A DNA stretch of 31,641 nucleotides, from contig CAAGBQ010000021.1 in assembly GCA_900768105.1 (NCBI GenBank), positions 1 to 31,641 of the forward strand, read 5' to 3'. The position numbers and the translations under genes are program-made. Every line of letters begins with the position of its first letter. Positions within the stretch are counted from its first letter, which is position 1. The DNA is from Oscillospiraceae bacterium. Its GTDB lineage: Bacteria; Bacillota; Clostridia; Oscillospirales; Ruminococcaceae. Below the pieces are notes generated by a model that worked only from the letters and a program-made list of their open reading frames with translations, did not search any database and was not told where the DNA came from. Below are positions 7,983 to 15,898 of this stretch, in pieces.

Positions 7983-8013
7983 CACCGAAAAAGCAGAAAA
8001 ATAAAATTTTTAA

Positions 8014-8042
8014 TGGAAACTCTGCCCAACATATGGTATACT
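8014..8042 (+). promoter_or_regulatory. Promoter of the LuxR-type regulator
   Basis: -35 TGGAAA (8014-8019), 17 bases, -10 TATACT (8037-8042) with an upstream TGG giving an extended -10. It lies back-to-back with the Fur promoter. Confidence 0.65.
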
Positions 8043-8076
8043 ATATTTCAGATAAAAAAGCAAGGAGAATCCGGCG

Positions 8077-10581
8077 ATGGCAAGAACAAAAAACAGTCTT
8101 AATACTGTCTACATTTCCGAAAGGCTTCGGGAGTCGCTGCGGCTAATATCCGCCTGCCCGCTTACCGCGGTGGTTGCACCCATGGGTTACGGAAAAACAA
8201 CGGCAGTAAACTGGTACCTTGCCAAATGCATGAAGGAAGAAAATGCCGCCGCAATCCGCATAAATATATATGGCTCAAGTATGCCCGCCTTTTGGAAAAG
8301 GGTGCAAAGTGCTTTTGCCGCCGCGGGAATGTACTCCGTTGCGGCTTTCGGCTGTCCTACGGATGAGGAAAGCAAGGGGCTTTTTGCGGACGAGCTGTGC
8401 CGCGTTCTCGGCGGAGAAAGACCGTATTACATATTTATAGATGATTTTCATTTGCTGGGCGACGGCGCCGCGGCAGATTTTATTCGCGGGATTTCCGGAA
8501 TCCTTCCGGAAAATGTCCATATTATTGTGGCAAGCCGCGACCGCTTTTTGCAGGGAGAGGATATTTTCCGTCTTGGAAGCCGCCTTCACCAAATCGGCAC
8601 GGAAAAGCTTACGCTTAACCATACCGAAATTGAGGTTTATGCGGGCCGCGGCGGAATAAAGCTTGATAATCACCGCACGGAGGAGCTTCTCCGCTCAAGC
8701 GAGGGCTGGTTTTCCGCAGTTTATCTTAACCTGCGCTTTTTTGAAGAAAACGGCGCTTTGCCAAGCGGCAATTCGGATATATACGATATGTTTACGGATG
8801 CGCTTATAGCTCCGCTTTCCGCGCGGGAGAAGGAATTCCTTGCCGTGATGAGCCTTGCGGATGAATTTACCGAGGAAATGGCGGAATTTATCCTGCAAAC
8901 GGACGGAATCGGGCGTATGCTTTCCGCCCTTACGGAGCAAAACGCCTTTGTAACGCGCCTTTCCGACGGTAAAACACTGCGTTTCCACCATATGATGCGA
9001 ACCTGTGCGGGAAAGCTTTTTGAAAGGCTGGATTCCGAAAGATGCACGGAATATCAAAACCGCTATGGCGAATGGTATTGCACAAACGGCCAATATATAA
9101 AAGCAATGGAAGCGTATAAGGAAAGCGGGAACTATTCCGGCTGGCTTTTTGCCGTTGCGGAGGATGTTGGCGTTATGCTTGCTTCCTGCTCTTCTGAAGA
9201 AGTTTTGGCGCAGCTTGAAAAATGTCCGGAAGAAATACTTATACAAAATCCGAAGGCGCTGCTTGTGCTTATGCGGCGATGCTTTTCGTGGGGAAAATAC
9301 CGTGAAATGCTTTCGCTGAAGGAGCTTGTATCAAAGGCACTTGAAAGGGACGCGCTTTCTCCGGAGGAGCGGGGAAACCTTGCGGGCGAATGTGACCTTA
9401 TTATGAGCTTTCTTTGCTATAACGACATTGCGGGAATGAGCATGCTGCACCAAAGCGCCTGCCTCCAAATGACGCGGCCGGCTTCCTCAATAAAAGCCTA
9501 CGGCTCATTTACCTTCGGTTCGCCCTCTGTGCTTATGATGTTCCACAGAACCTCCGGCGCAATGACGCAGGAGGTGGAAACCATGAACACCGCAATGCCG
9601 TATTATTATAGGGTAACGGAGGAGCACGGAGCTTCCGCAGAAAATGTAATGGAGGCGGAAGCGAACTTTTTGCGCGGGGAGTTTGCCGATGCAAGAATTA
9701 TGAACGCAAAGGCGCTTTACCGTGCAAAGGAGAAAAATCAAAAATACCTTGCGCAATGCTGCAATTTTCTTTCTCTGCGGCTTTATATAGCGGGCGATGA
9801 CAAAACTGCGCCGCCGAACAGAGCGGAGGAACGGGAAAAAATTTTGCAGCGGCACGATTCAACCTTGCTTTTGGCACAGAACGCTGCGTTTGATTATTGC
9901 TTTGCACTGCTTGGTGCGGCGGAAAAGGTTTCTCCTGCTTTTGCACAGCATCGCCTTGGCTCCGTAAATATGCTCAATCCGGCGCGCCCGATGATGGAAA
10001 TGACGGAAAACCAGGTGCTTTTGGCACAGGGAGAATATGAAAGCGTAGCCGCGCGCAGCGCTGCGCTGCTTTCCATGTGCGAAAAGCTGCACTATGCTCT
10101 TGTGGCACTGCATATAAAAATTCAGACCGCGGCGGTATACGAGCGCATCGGCAAAAGGCGGGAAGCGCTTCGCTTTATGAGCGAAGCAATCGCCGAGGCG
10201 GCTCCGGACGGAATTATAATGCCTTTTGCGGAAAACTACGAGTATATAGCGCCGCTTTTGGCGGCGAAATATGCCGATGAGTATGAGGAATTTTTGCAAA
10301 AGGCGATTGCCTTCGGCAAAAGGGGCGCCGCAAAAAGGCTGCTTTTGCGCGGCGGCGGTGCAATGCGCCCCGCGGCGCAGCCGCTTTCCGAAAAGGAGGA
10401 AAAAATTGCGCGTATGGCGTCGGAGCGGGCAACCAACCGCGAAATTGCAGAGAAACTATTCCTTTCCGAAGGAACGGTAAAGCAATACATAAACCAAATT
10501 TACTCAAAGCTCGGAATTGAAGGCGACACCAGAACAAAGCGAAAGGAGCTTGCCGCTTTTTTAAATAAAACTAACCTTTAG
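8077..10581 (+). CDS. MalT-like LuxR-family transcriptional regulator (LAL/STAND type)
   Basis: An 834-residue protein of the large ATP-binding LuxR regulator type. The N-terminal NTPase has a Walker A in APMGYGKTTA (residues 34-43) and a Walker B in YIFIDDFHLL (about 118-127). A long middle part of helical repeats follows (roughly 330-760). The C-terminal LuxR helix-turn-helix is LSEKEEKIARMAS...TNREIAEKLFLSEGTVKQYINQIYSKLGI (about 768-815). Such proteins bind ATP plus a small-molecule or protein signal, oligomerise and activate transcription. AAGGAGA sits nine bases before the ATG. No sugar gene stands beside it, so its regulon cannot be read from context. The downstream DUF2442/lipoprotein cluster is the nearest rightward target, but a terminator intervenes. 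Confidence 0.9.
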   Translation: MARTKNSLNTVYISERLRESLRLISACPLTAVVAPMGYGKTTAVNWYLAKCMKEENAAAIRINIYGSSMPAFWKRVQSAFAAAGMYSVAAFGCPTDEESKGLFADELCRVLGGERPYYIFIDDFHLLGDGAAADFIRGISGILPENVHIIVASRDRFLQGEDIFRLGSRLHQIGTEKLTLNHTEIEVYAGRGGIKLDNHRTEELLRSSEGWFSAVYLNLRFFEENGALPSGNSDIYDMFTDALIAPLSAREKEFLAVMSLADEFTEEMAEFILQTDGIGRMLSALTEQNAFVTRLSDGKTLRFHHMMRTCAGKLFERLDSERCTEYQNRYGEWYCTNGQYIKAMEAYKESGNYSGWLFAVAEDVGVMLASCSSEEVLAQLEKCPEEILIQNPKALLVLMRRCFSWGKYREMLSLKELVSKALERDALSPEERGNLAGECDLIMSFLCYNDIAGMSMLHQSACLQMTRPASSIKAYGSFTFGSPSVLMMFHRTSGAMTQEVETMNTAMPYYYRVTEEHGASAENVMEAEANFLRGEFADARIMNAKALYRAKEKNQKYLAQCCNFLSLRLYIAGDDKTAPPNRAEEREKILQRHDSTLLLAQNAAFDYCFALLGAAEKVSPAFAQHRLGSVNMLNPARPMMEMTENQVLLAQGEYESVAARSAALLSMCEKLHYALVALHIKIQTAAVYERIGKRREALRFMSEAIAEAAPDGIIMPFAENYEYIAPLLAAKYADEYEEFLQKAIAFGKRGAAKRLLLRGGGAMRPAAQPLSEKEEKIARMASERATNREIAEKLFLSEGTVKQYINQIYSKLGIEGDTRTKRKELAAFLNKTNL

Positions 10582-10598
10582 TTAATATGTTTTTATAT

Positions 10599-10638
10599 AA
10601 ATCCGCTGTAAAATAATTATACGGCGGATTTTCTATTT
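10599..10638 (+). terminator. Terminator after the LuxR-type gene
   Basis: AAATCCGCTGTA pairs with TACGGCGGATTT (12 pairs with one G-T), followed by TCTATTTT. The T tract is imperfect, so read-through into the next cluster is possible. Confidence 0.65.
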
Positions 10639-10662
10639 TCGCCGGTGAAAGGAGGATTGAGC

Positions 10663-10923
10663 TTGCAAAGAAAATACATTTCCGCGGTTACGCCGCTGGA
10701 GGATTATGTACTGAAGGTCGATTTTGTTTCGGGAAGCAGGGTGTTTCTTGATATGTCACGATTTTTGGGAAGTATTCGCTTCCGGCCGCTTAAAAAACCG
10801 GAGGTTTGGAAAGCCGCAGAAACAAACGGAATATTTGTGCGGTTTGGTCCGGTAGAAATCTCTCATGACGAAATTCTTGAAATGGTCGAACGACCGAAAA
10901 CGGAGGAGCAATATGAAAATTAA
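10663..10923 (+). CDS. DUF2442-domain protein
   Basis: An 86-residue protein of the DUF2442 type (KYISAVTPLEDYVLKVDFVSG, then FLDMSRFLGSIRFRPLKKPEVW, then an EISHDEILE end). The function of the family is unknown; some members sit beside DUF4160 genes in proposed toxin-antitoxin pairs, and no such partner is visible here. The frame opens at a GTG at 10645, but that would place the AAAGGAGG ribosome site inside the gene. The TTG at 10663 lies seven bases after AAAGGAGG and gives the family N-terminus. It overlaps the next gene by 11 bases, so the two are probably translated together. Confidence 0.8.
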   Translation: MQRKYISAVTPLEDYVLKVDFVSGSRVFLDMSRFLGSIRFRPLKKPEVWKAAETNGIFVRFGPVEISHDEILEMVERPKTEEQYEN

Positions 10924-11383
10924 AACAATTACGGCACTTCTTTTGGCATTCGTACTTTGTCTTTCCTTTGCCGCATGCAGCAGCAGTGATGACAACTATG
11001 ATGATAACAGCAATGACGGCGATATTGCCGGTGCGGATTGGCGCACATGGGGAATAATCGACAGCTATGAAACCATGTTTATGGGCAGCGACGAGGTAAA
11101 CCTCTGCGTATGCGTAAACGATAACGGCGCAGATTTTTACTATGATGACGATACCCAAACCCTTTTTGCAAGTGTAGAATTTCCCGTTATTATTGAAAAT
11201 GCAAGGGAACGCATCGACGCTATGAGCTTCGGTGATATCGACCAAGATGAAATCGGCGATTTCTGCATTTATTTTACCAACGAGGATACCGAGGATTACT
11301 GCTTTATCTGGTATTGGGACGCAGACATTGAGCAATTTGTATACAGCGAAGAAGATTCCACCACAGAACCCGAATGGGCATAA
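10913..11383 (+). CDS. Acidic secreted lipoprotein
   Basis: A 156-residue predicted lipoprotein: MKIKTITALLLAFVLCLSFAAC with a lipobox Cys at residue 22, then an Asp/Asn/Ser-rich stretch. The mature part contains DIDQDEIGDF, which resembles the calcium-type Asp loops of FG-GAP/VCBS repeats, and it ends in an acidic tail. I do not recognise a family. GGAGGAG precedes the ATG; the open frame begins 16 codons earlier, but only the ATG at 10913 gives the signal peptide. It overlaps the DUF2442 gene, and the following lipoprotein starts 12 bases after its stop. Confidence 0.8.
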   Translation: MKIKTITALLLAFVLCLSFAACSSSDDNYDDNSNDGDIAGADWRTWGIIDSYETMFMGSDEVNLCVCVNDNGADFYYDDDTQTLFASVEFPVIIENARERIDAMSFGDIDQDEIGDFCIYFTNEDTEDYCFIWYWDADIEQFVYSEEDSTTEPEWA

Positions 11384-11395
11384 CAAGGAGAAAGT

Positions 11396-12289
11396 ATGAA
11401 TAAATACAGAAAAATAACCGCTCTTTTACTTGCGCTGATTCTTGCACTTTCCTTTGCCGCCTGCAACAGCAGCAGCGATGACGAGGACTACGGCGATGAT
11501 TACGAAAGCGAAGATTATTACGAAAGCGAAGAGGAATCCTACGGCATTACGGCTTCCGACCTTAACGGAATATGGTCCACAGAACGCGGAAATATCCTTG
11601 AGCTTGATTTTGACAACGAAACCTATTATTACGAAACCTTTTATGGCCGTGCCGGAGCGGGCGAATGCGGAATTTATGACGGCCGCCCTATGATGGATTT
11701 TGACGGCTTCCTCTATGATTTTGAAATCAGCGAGGATGGGCTTGTACTTCGCCAAAACGGCTCTTCCACCGACGAAAGCGTGGAATCCCTTGACGGAATG
11801 GTATTTTCCCGTAACGATAATGTTTCCGTGTATGTATCCGATATCGGGGATATAGCGGGCTATTGGACCAATAACGACGGAGAAAGCCTTTATATCGAAG
11901 AATCCGACAGCACCTATGCCGCCCAGACATACGAAGGTGAGCAGAGCGCGGGCACGGTAGGCGATGATCATAACGGTAAGGGCATTTATCTTTACCTTAA
12001 CGGAAAAGGTTATGTTTCCGTTTCTCTTGACGAGAACAGGCTGAAGCTTTATTTTGTTCCCACGGATATTTACGCTCCGGACGGGACCTTTGAATGTGTA
12101 TTTTACCGCGACGGCCAAATTGAGGCAAATACCAATCCGGAAAACGCAAAATATTGGTGCGACGAATTCGGCGGCGTATGGTATTATGACGGCGTGGGCA
12201 TTACCTATATAGGCGACGACTATTCTGTCAGCAAGGACTCTTCCGAGCTTTATGACGCCGACGGAAACTATATTCGCGGCCTTTGGTAA
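11396..12289 (+). CDS. Acidic secreted lipoprotein
   Basis: A 297-residue predicted lipoprotein with nearly the same signal peptide as its upstream neighbour (ITALLLALILALSFAAC, Cys 23), which suggests duplication of at least the 5' end. After the Cys comes a repeated Asp/Glu/Ser/Tyr segment (about 24-50). Two similar beta-rich units may follow: LNGIWSTERGNILELDFDNETY near 56 and IAGYWTNNDGESLYIEESDSTY near 153 share the I/L-x-G-x-W-x-x-(N/E)-x-G-x-x-L pattern of lipocalin-like clostridial surface proteins. The function is unknown. AAGGAGAAAGT precedes the ATG. Confidence 0.8.
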   Translation: MNKYRKITALLLALILALSFAACNSSSDDEDYGDDYESEDYYESEEESYGITASDLNGIWSTERGNILELDFDNETYYYETFYGRAGAGECGIYDGRPMMDFDGFLYDFEISEDGLVLRQNGSSTDESVESLDGMVFSRNDNVSVYVSDIGDIAGYWTNNDGESLYIEESDSTYAAQTYEGEQSAGTVGDDHNGKGIYLYLNGKGYVSVSLDENRLKLYFVPTDIYAPDGTFECVFYRDGQIEANTNPENAKYWCDEFGGVWYYDGVGITYIGDDYSVSKDSSELYDADGNYIRGLW

Positions 12290-12307
12290 TCTGGCGGAGG
12301 AGCTTTT

Positions 12308-13465
12308 ATGAAATTTGTAAAAAAGCTTTTCGGCTTTGAAAGCCCATATTCGTGGATTAAATGGCTGCGTATTTCTTTTGCGGTGCTGGGGCTTGTAATT
12401 GCGGCAATGCCTGCAATTTTATTTGATGATTATTCCCTCGGTTCGCTGATTTTCACTCTTGTTCTCGGCATACCCGCAATACTTATCGGAATAGGAATTG
12501 CGGCGCTGATTGGGCTTGCCGTCGGCGGAAGCATAAGCGCCGAAAAGCAAAAGCAGAGCAGGAAAGAAATTGAAGCAAGCGGAAAAGAGGAGCTGAAAGC
12601 TCTTGACAAAGACCGTTCCGCCGCACAAGGAAGCACACTTGCCGCAGGGATAGCCGAAAAGATTTTTGTCGGGGTAAGCGTGGTGCTGGCGCTGCTTGTA
12701 ATTCTGAATGTGATTCGGTGGTGGGTTGCCGTTATAATCGGGCTGGTGCTTGCGGCGGCAGCGGAAGCTGTTGCAATTCCGGCAAAAAAGCGCGCGGCGC
12801 AGTATAAAAGCAATTTCAGCGAAACGCTTGTCCGTCCGCTTTTGAACTCCTCCGGAATGAAAAATGTTATGTATCAGCCGCTGCGCTGTATTGAAAAATC
12901 CGCAATAGAAGAAAGCGGCCTTTTTGATAGATTTGAAAGAATAAGCGGAAGCGAATATATATCCGCGGAATATTACGGCTGTGCTTTCCGCCTTTCAAAT
13001 ATACTGCTGCAAAGCCCTCACGAAAGTGTGGACGGCAACGGAGACATTCACACCGTGTGGACGAATGTTGCCGAGGGAACGCTGTTTGTCTTTGAGGACG
13101 CGGCAGATATTCAAAATCCGGTGCGCTTTTTTGATAAAAAGCTCCGCAAAAAGGGCGGAATCGCCACCGGAAACGAGGAAATTGATATAAGATTCACGGT
13201 TCCGGAAGAAGATGAAGCTGCCGCAAAAGCGCGGCTTTCTTCTGCGGCGCTTTCCGGCATAGCCGCAGCGGCGGCGCAGATAAAGGAGCCTATCGGGGTT
13301 TCTTTTATAAAAAACAGGCTTTATCTTATGGTTTATAACCGTGCAATTTTCGGCGCCGCCGTTGTCGGCGATTCCACCCTTACGGAGCAGCACCGCCGGA
13401 TTGAATCGGATATAGAGCTTATCAAGAATGTCGCCAAAAATTTGAGCACCGTGCTCAAATTTTGA
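12308..13465 (+). CDS. DUF3137-type membrane protein
   Basis: A 385-residue protein with hydrophobic segments near residues 22-42, 48-78, 114-132 and 137-157. A soluble C-terminal domain follows (AEYYGCAFRLSNILLQS, TLFVFEDA, RLSSAALSGIAAAA, GVSFIKNRLYLMVYN) and resembles DUF3137 proteins. No biochemical role is established for that family. GGCGGAGGAG precedes the ATG, 18 bases after the preceding lipoprotein. The last codons overlap a perfect inverted repeat that looks like the terminator of the transcript. Confidence 0.75.
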   Translation: MKFVKKLFGFESPYSWIKWLRISFAVLGLVIAAMPAILFDDYSLGSLIFTLVLGIPAILIGIGIAALIGLAVGGSISAEKQKQSRKEIEASGKEELKALDKDRSAAQGSTLAAGIAEKIFVGVSVVLALLVILNVIRWWVAVIIGLVLAAAAEAVAIPAKKRAAQYKSNFSETLVRPLLNSSGMKNVMYQPLRCIEKSAIEESGLFDRFERISGSEYISAEYYGCAFRLSNILLQSPHESVDGNGDIHTVWTNVAEGTLFVFEDAADIQNPVRFFDKKLRKKGGIATGNEEIDIRFTVPEEDEAAAKARLSSAALSGIAAAAAQIKEPIGVSFIKNRLYLMVYNRAIFGAAVVGDSTLTEQHRRIESDIELIKNVAKNLSTVLKF

Positions 13466-13470
13466 TTTTG
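13442..13470 (+). terminator. Hairpin overlapping the end of the DUF3137 gene
   Basis: TTTGAGCAC and GTGCTCAAA are separated by a single C (the real loop must open several pairs) and are followed by TTTTGATTTTG. It overlaps the stop codon and consists of two facing TGAGCAC words. Confidence 0.6.
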
Positions 13471-13525
13471 ACAAAATCCTGCGGTGAAAGCTGTGCTCAA
13501 AATAAAAAAACAAGGGGATTTTATT

Positions 13526-13705
13526 ATGGAATTTTGGGTTGCCTGCGTGCTTTTTGTAATTTGCGCCGCTGCGGCTTTGCTTTCGGCAAAGCTTATTAAA
13601 AGACGCGGAGTAAAAATAGCCTGTACGGCTATATTTTCACTTCTTGCGGCGGCTTTTGCGGTATATATCGCCGCAACATTCATTCTTGTTTCGGCTGTGG
13701 ATTAA
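13526..13705 (+). CDS. Small membrane protein of unknown function
   Basis: A 59-residue protein with two hydrophobic segments (about 3-21 and 30-53) and a short basic loop KLIKRRGVK between them, so probably a hairpin in the membrane. The ATG at 13526 follows AAGGGG by seven bases; the frame is open 14 codons further upstream but without a ribosome site. No family recognised. It is the last gene before a strong terminator and may belong to the preceding cluster by read-through. Confidence 0.65.
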   Translation: MEFWVACVLFVICAAAALLSAKLIKRRGVKIACTAIFSLLAAAFAVYIAATFILVSAVD

Positions 13706-13740
13706 CCGAGGTATACATACCTGCACAGTAACACAAAGTA

Positions 13741-13777
13741 AAAACGCCCGTGCCGTCCCGCACGGGCATTTTTGTTT
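13741..13777 (+). terminator. Terminator of the lipoprotein/DUF3137 cluster
   Basis: GCCCGTGC pairs with GCACGGGC over a six-base loop and is followed by ATTTTTGTTT. Confidence 0.85.
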
Positions 13778-13895
13778 GGAAAAACAATCGGAAAATTTAT
13801 CCGCGCTTTGCTTGCTTTAATTACCACTGATAATTTTGACTGCGCAAGCCAAAATAATGGTGCAAACGCAAAATGAAAAAAGGAGTGTAGAATCA

Positions 13896-14072
13896 ATGTC
13901 CAATAAGCAGGCTAAAGAAGCTCTTGAAAGATTCAAGCAGGAAGCTGCAAACGAAGTAGGCGTTAACCTTAAAAACGGCTACAACGGCGACCTTACCTCT
14001 CGTCAGGCAGGCTCTATCGGCGGCCAGATGGTCAAGAAAATGATCGAGTCCTACGAAAACGGCATGAAATAA
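13896..14072 (+). CDS. Alpha/beta-type small acid-soluble spore protein
   Basis: A 58-residue SASP that coats DNA in the dormant spore and protects it from UV and heat damage; it is degraded by the GPR protease at germination. Visible family features are ALERFKQEAANEVGV (the GPR-cleavage region) and SRQAGSIGGQMVKKMIESYE (the DNA-binding glycine region). AAGGAG lies just before the ATG at 13896; 20 further open codons upstream are not expected to be translated. Such genes are normally transcribed by sigma-G in the forespore. I do not see a clean sigma-G promoter in 13800-13880, although CAAAATA at about 13850 is -10-like. This gene is the strongest sign that the organism sporulates. Confidence 0.96.
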   Translation: MSNKQAKEALERFKQEAANEVGVNLKNGYNGDLTSRQAGSIGGQMVKKMIESYENGMK

Positions 14073-14083
14073 GGCAACCCGCC

Positions 14084-14124
14084 AAATCAAAAAATCCCGT
14101 CGAAGGACGGGATTTTTTGATTTG
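14084..14124. terminator. Bidirectional terminator, copy 1 of a 41-bp element
   Basis: An 18-bp stem (AAATCAAAAAATCCCGTC with its complement) and a GAAG loop. It serves the SASP gene rightwards and the Cys-rich gene (stop at 14130) leftwards. The same 41 bases occur as an exact reverse complement at 15347-15387. Confidence 0.9.
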
Positions 14125-14129
14125 TTTTT

Positions 14130-14924
14130 TCAGTTGCAGCCGCAGGAGCAGGTTCCGGCAGCAGCGTTGTTTTCAAGGCGCGGCGGGAAGAACTCGCTTG
14201 TCGGAAATTTGATGTGCTTAAATACCTCGCACGGGTCATCGGTGGTGGTAACACACTCTTTGCCGGGAACACAAAAATCGTATGCCGGAATAAGCATCTG
14301 CACACGGCGTTCAAGCTGCACAATAGTGAAAAGGCCGAGGGTTACAAGAACCTTTCTGTTGCCGGAAGTGACAAAGTCACCGTCGAAAAGACCGGAAACG
14401 CACGCCGGAAGGGCAAGCTCACAGCATTCGCAGCAATCACAGCAATTATCCGCAATGCGACTGTTGAGCACAATGGGTGAAACAACCTGAACAACCGCAC
14501 GCGGAGTATCGGTCGTTCTTCCGGCGGATTCGCAGGTTTCGGAATTGAACACTTTTACATTGCCTTCGCTGCCATAGAGTATAACTTTTTTGGAGAAGAA
14601 GGCTACGCCGCTTACGCTGTCGGCGGCGGATACAGGCGTATAGTATGCGGAAAGGTTAACCAGGAAATAGAAGGTCATATCAACGGAATAAAATCCGCGG
14701 TTGAACGGAATCGGCTCTACTTCCAGGCACACATTAAGTACTTCGACGCTTTTTGCCTTTACGGTAAGCGCACGGTCAATTTTTGCCTGTTCCGTTGCGG
14801 TAAAGTATACCTGAAGGTCCTCAAGGCAATCTTTGTCGCTGCACGAATCGTAAACTCTGCCTGCGTCGATACATACTGCCTCCTTAAATCCGGCAGCACC
14901 GTTTGTTACATTTTGTTCTGCCAT
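14130..14924 (-). CDS. Conserved Cys-rich protein, possibly spore-associated
   Basis: A 264-residue protein with no signal peptide or membrane segment. It starts MAEQNVTNG with GGGGGAT before the ATG. Notable segments are FKEAVCIDAGRVYDSCSDKDCLEDLQVYF, VEPIPFNRGFYSVDMTFYF, KKVILYGSEGNVKVF, a cysteine cluster CCDCCECCE and a CSCGCN tail. I recall similar uncharacterised proteins in many Clostridia but no assigned function. A spore-coat role is inferred from the Cys content, the SASP neighbour and a sigma-K-like promoter upstream (see findings). It sits between two copies of the same hairpin. Confidence 0.75.
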   Translation of the reverse strand: MAEQNVTNGAAGFKEAVCIDAGRVYDSCSDKDCLEDLQVYFTATEQAKIDRALTVKAKSVEVLNVCLEVEPIPFNRGFYSVDMTFYFLVNLSAYYTPVSAADSVSGVAFFSKKVILYGSEGNVKVFNSETCESAGRTTDTPRAVVQVVSPIVLNSRIADNCCDCCECCELALPACVSGLFDGDFVTSGNRKVLVTLGLFTIVQLERRVQMLIPAYDFCVPGKECVTTTDDPCEVFKHIKFPTSEFFPPRLENNAAAGTCSCGCN

Positions 14925-14990
14925 AAATATCCCCCTTATCATATATGATAACTGCGCCTGCTTTGCTTTTAAAAGGAGGCACACTCAATA

Positions 14991-15017
14991 TATTTTATGA
15001 TAAAGGGGCGTTTTTGT
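14991..15017 (-). promoter_or_regulatory. Possible sigma-K-type promoter of the Cys-rich gene
   Basis: Leftwards, AC (rc of 15016-15017), 16 bases, then CATAAAATA (rc of 14991-14999), which fits the Bacillus sigma-K pattern AC-N16/17-CATANNNTA. A perfect 16-bp palindrome (14936-14951) lies between it and the ribosome site. Both motifs are short, so chance is possible. Confidence 0.35.
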
Positions 15018-15021
15018 TCAC

Positions 15022-15264
15022 TTAAAGCGTAATATCGCAAAGCGCATCTTCAAGATGAACCGGGCGCAGAGCGCCTTTTGCAAGGCGCAGGGCAACGGCC
15101 TCTGCCTTTTCTGCACCGCATTTGCCAAGATATGAGGTTTTGCCGGTGTTATTTTCGGGTATGTAGGCTTCAATAAAAAATCCTTCGGTATTTTCGTAAA
15201 CCAAATAGCTTATGTCATAGCTTCTGTCGGGTTCTTCTGTCGCTTCAAAGCAGGCGGAATACAT
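15022..15264 (-). CDS. Small protein of unknown function (DUF6514-like?)
   Basis: An 80-residue cytoplasmic protein. A beta-rich first half (YDISYLVYENTEGFFIEAYI) is followed by a helix (GAEKAEAVALRLAKGAL) and RPVHLEDALCDITL. The P-x-HLxDxxxD end is like short clostridial proteins that I associate with DUF6514; that assignment is from memory and tentative. AAAGGAAG precedes the ATG. It is encoded just upstream of the Cys-rich gene on the same strand with a 97-base gap that carries its own promoter-like signal. Confidence 0.6.
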   Translation of the reverse strand: MYSACFEATEEPDRSYDISYLVYENTEGFFIEAYIPENNTGKTSYLGKCGAEKAEAVALRLAKGALRPVHLEDALCDITL

Positions 15265-15346
15265 TTTTAATGCGCTTCCTTTCGGATTATATTTTAATTA
15301 AATTATAAGCCCGCAAAGCGCATAATTCCACAGGAAAAATATTCTG

Positions 15347-15387
15347 CAAATCAAAAAATCCCGTCCTTCGACGGGATTTTTTGATTT
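15347..15387 (-). terminator. Terminator of cdd, copy 2 of the 41-bp element
   Basis: Same 18-bp stem as copy 1 with a CTTC loop, so it is the exact reverse complement of 14084-14124. It lies one base beyond the cdd stop codon. Confidence 0.9.
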
Positions 15388-15388
15388 T

Positions 15389-15802
15389 TCACTTATTCAA
15401 ATCTTCTTCCGTAAAAGCATGGGGCAGAATATCATCAAGGGAGTATTCGCGGATTTCATCCGCGCTTTTTGCAATATAAATTTTGAAGTCGCGGCGGCAA
15501 AATTCCGCAATCACCTGGCGGCAAACGCCGCACGGATAGCAAAAATCAACCGGCGGCGCTCCGGCGGGGCCGCCGACAATCGCAATAGCGGAAAAATCAT
15601 GCTCGCCTTCGCTAATCGCCTTAAAAAAAGCGGTTCGTTCGGCGCAGCTTGTTGGAGTATATGCGGCATTTTCAATATTGCAGCCGCGAAAAACTTTTCC
15701 GCTTTTGCAAAGCAGCGCGGCGCCTACATTAAAATTGGAATATGGGGTATAGGCAAATTCCCTTGCCGCAAGGGCTTCTTGAACAAGCTCTTTTTTGTCC
15801 AT
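15389..15802 (-). CDS. cdd: Cytidine deaminase
   Basis: Zinc enzyme of pyrimidine salvage that converts cytidine and deoxycytidine to uridine and deoxyuridine. The 137-residue protein is the usual length for the small tetrameric form. Substrate loop YSNFNVGAALL; zinc site and catalytic Glu in TSCAERTAFFKA; second zinc pair in YPCGVCRQVIAEF. AAAGGAGG precedes the ATG. It functions with deoC (23.5 kb) in nucleoside salvage, although the two genes are not adjacent here. Confidence 0.96.
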   Translation of the reverse strand: MDKKELVQEALAAREFAYTPYSNFNVGAALLCKSGKVFRGCNIENAAYTPTSCAERTAFFKAISEGEHDFSAIAIVGGPAGAPPVDFCYPCGVCRQVIAEFCRRDFKIYIAKSADEIREYSLDDILPHAFTEEDLNK

Positions 15803-15868
15803 GGAAATTCCTCCTTTAATCTTGCTGCTTCAATGCTAACATATATTTTAGAGATAGTCAAGGCGAAT

Positions 15869-15896
15869 AAAGGCAGCCGAAGGGCTGCCTTTGCAC
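15869..15896 (-). terminator. Terminator of the DUF1015 gene
   Basis: Leftwards, AAAGGCAGCC-CTTC-GGCTGCCTTTATT immediately follows the gene. Confidence 0.85.
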
Positions 15897-15898
15897 AA

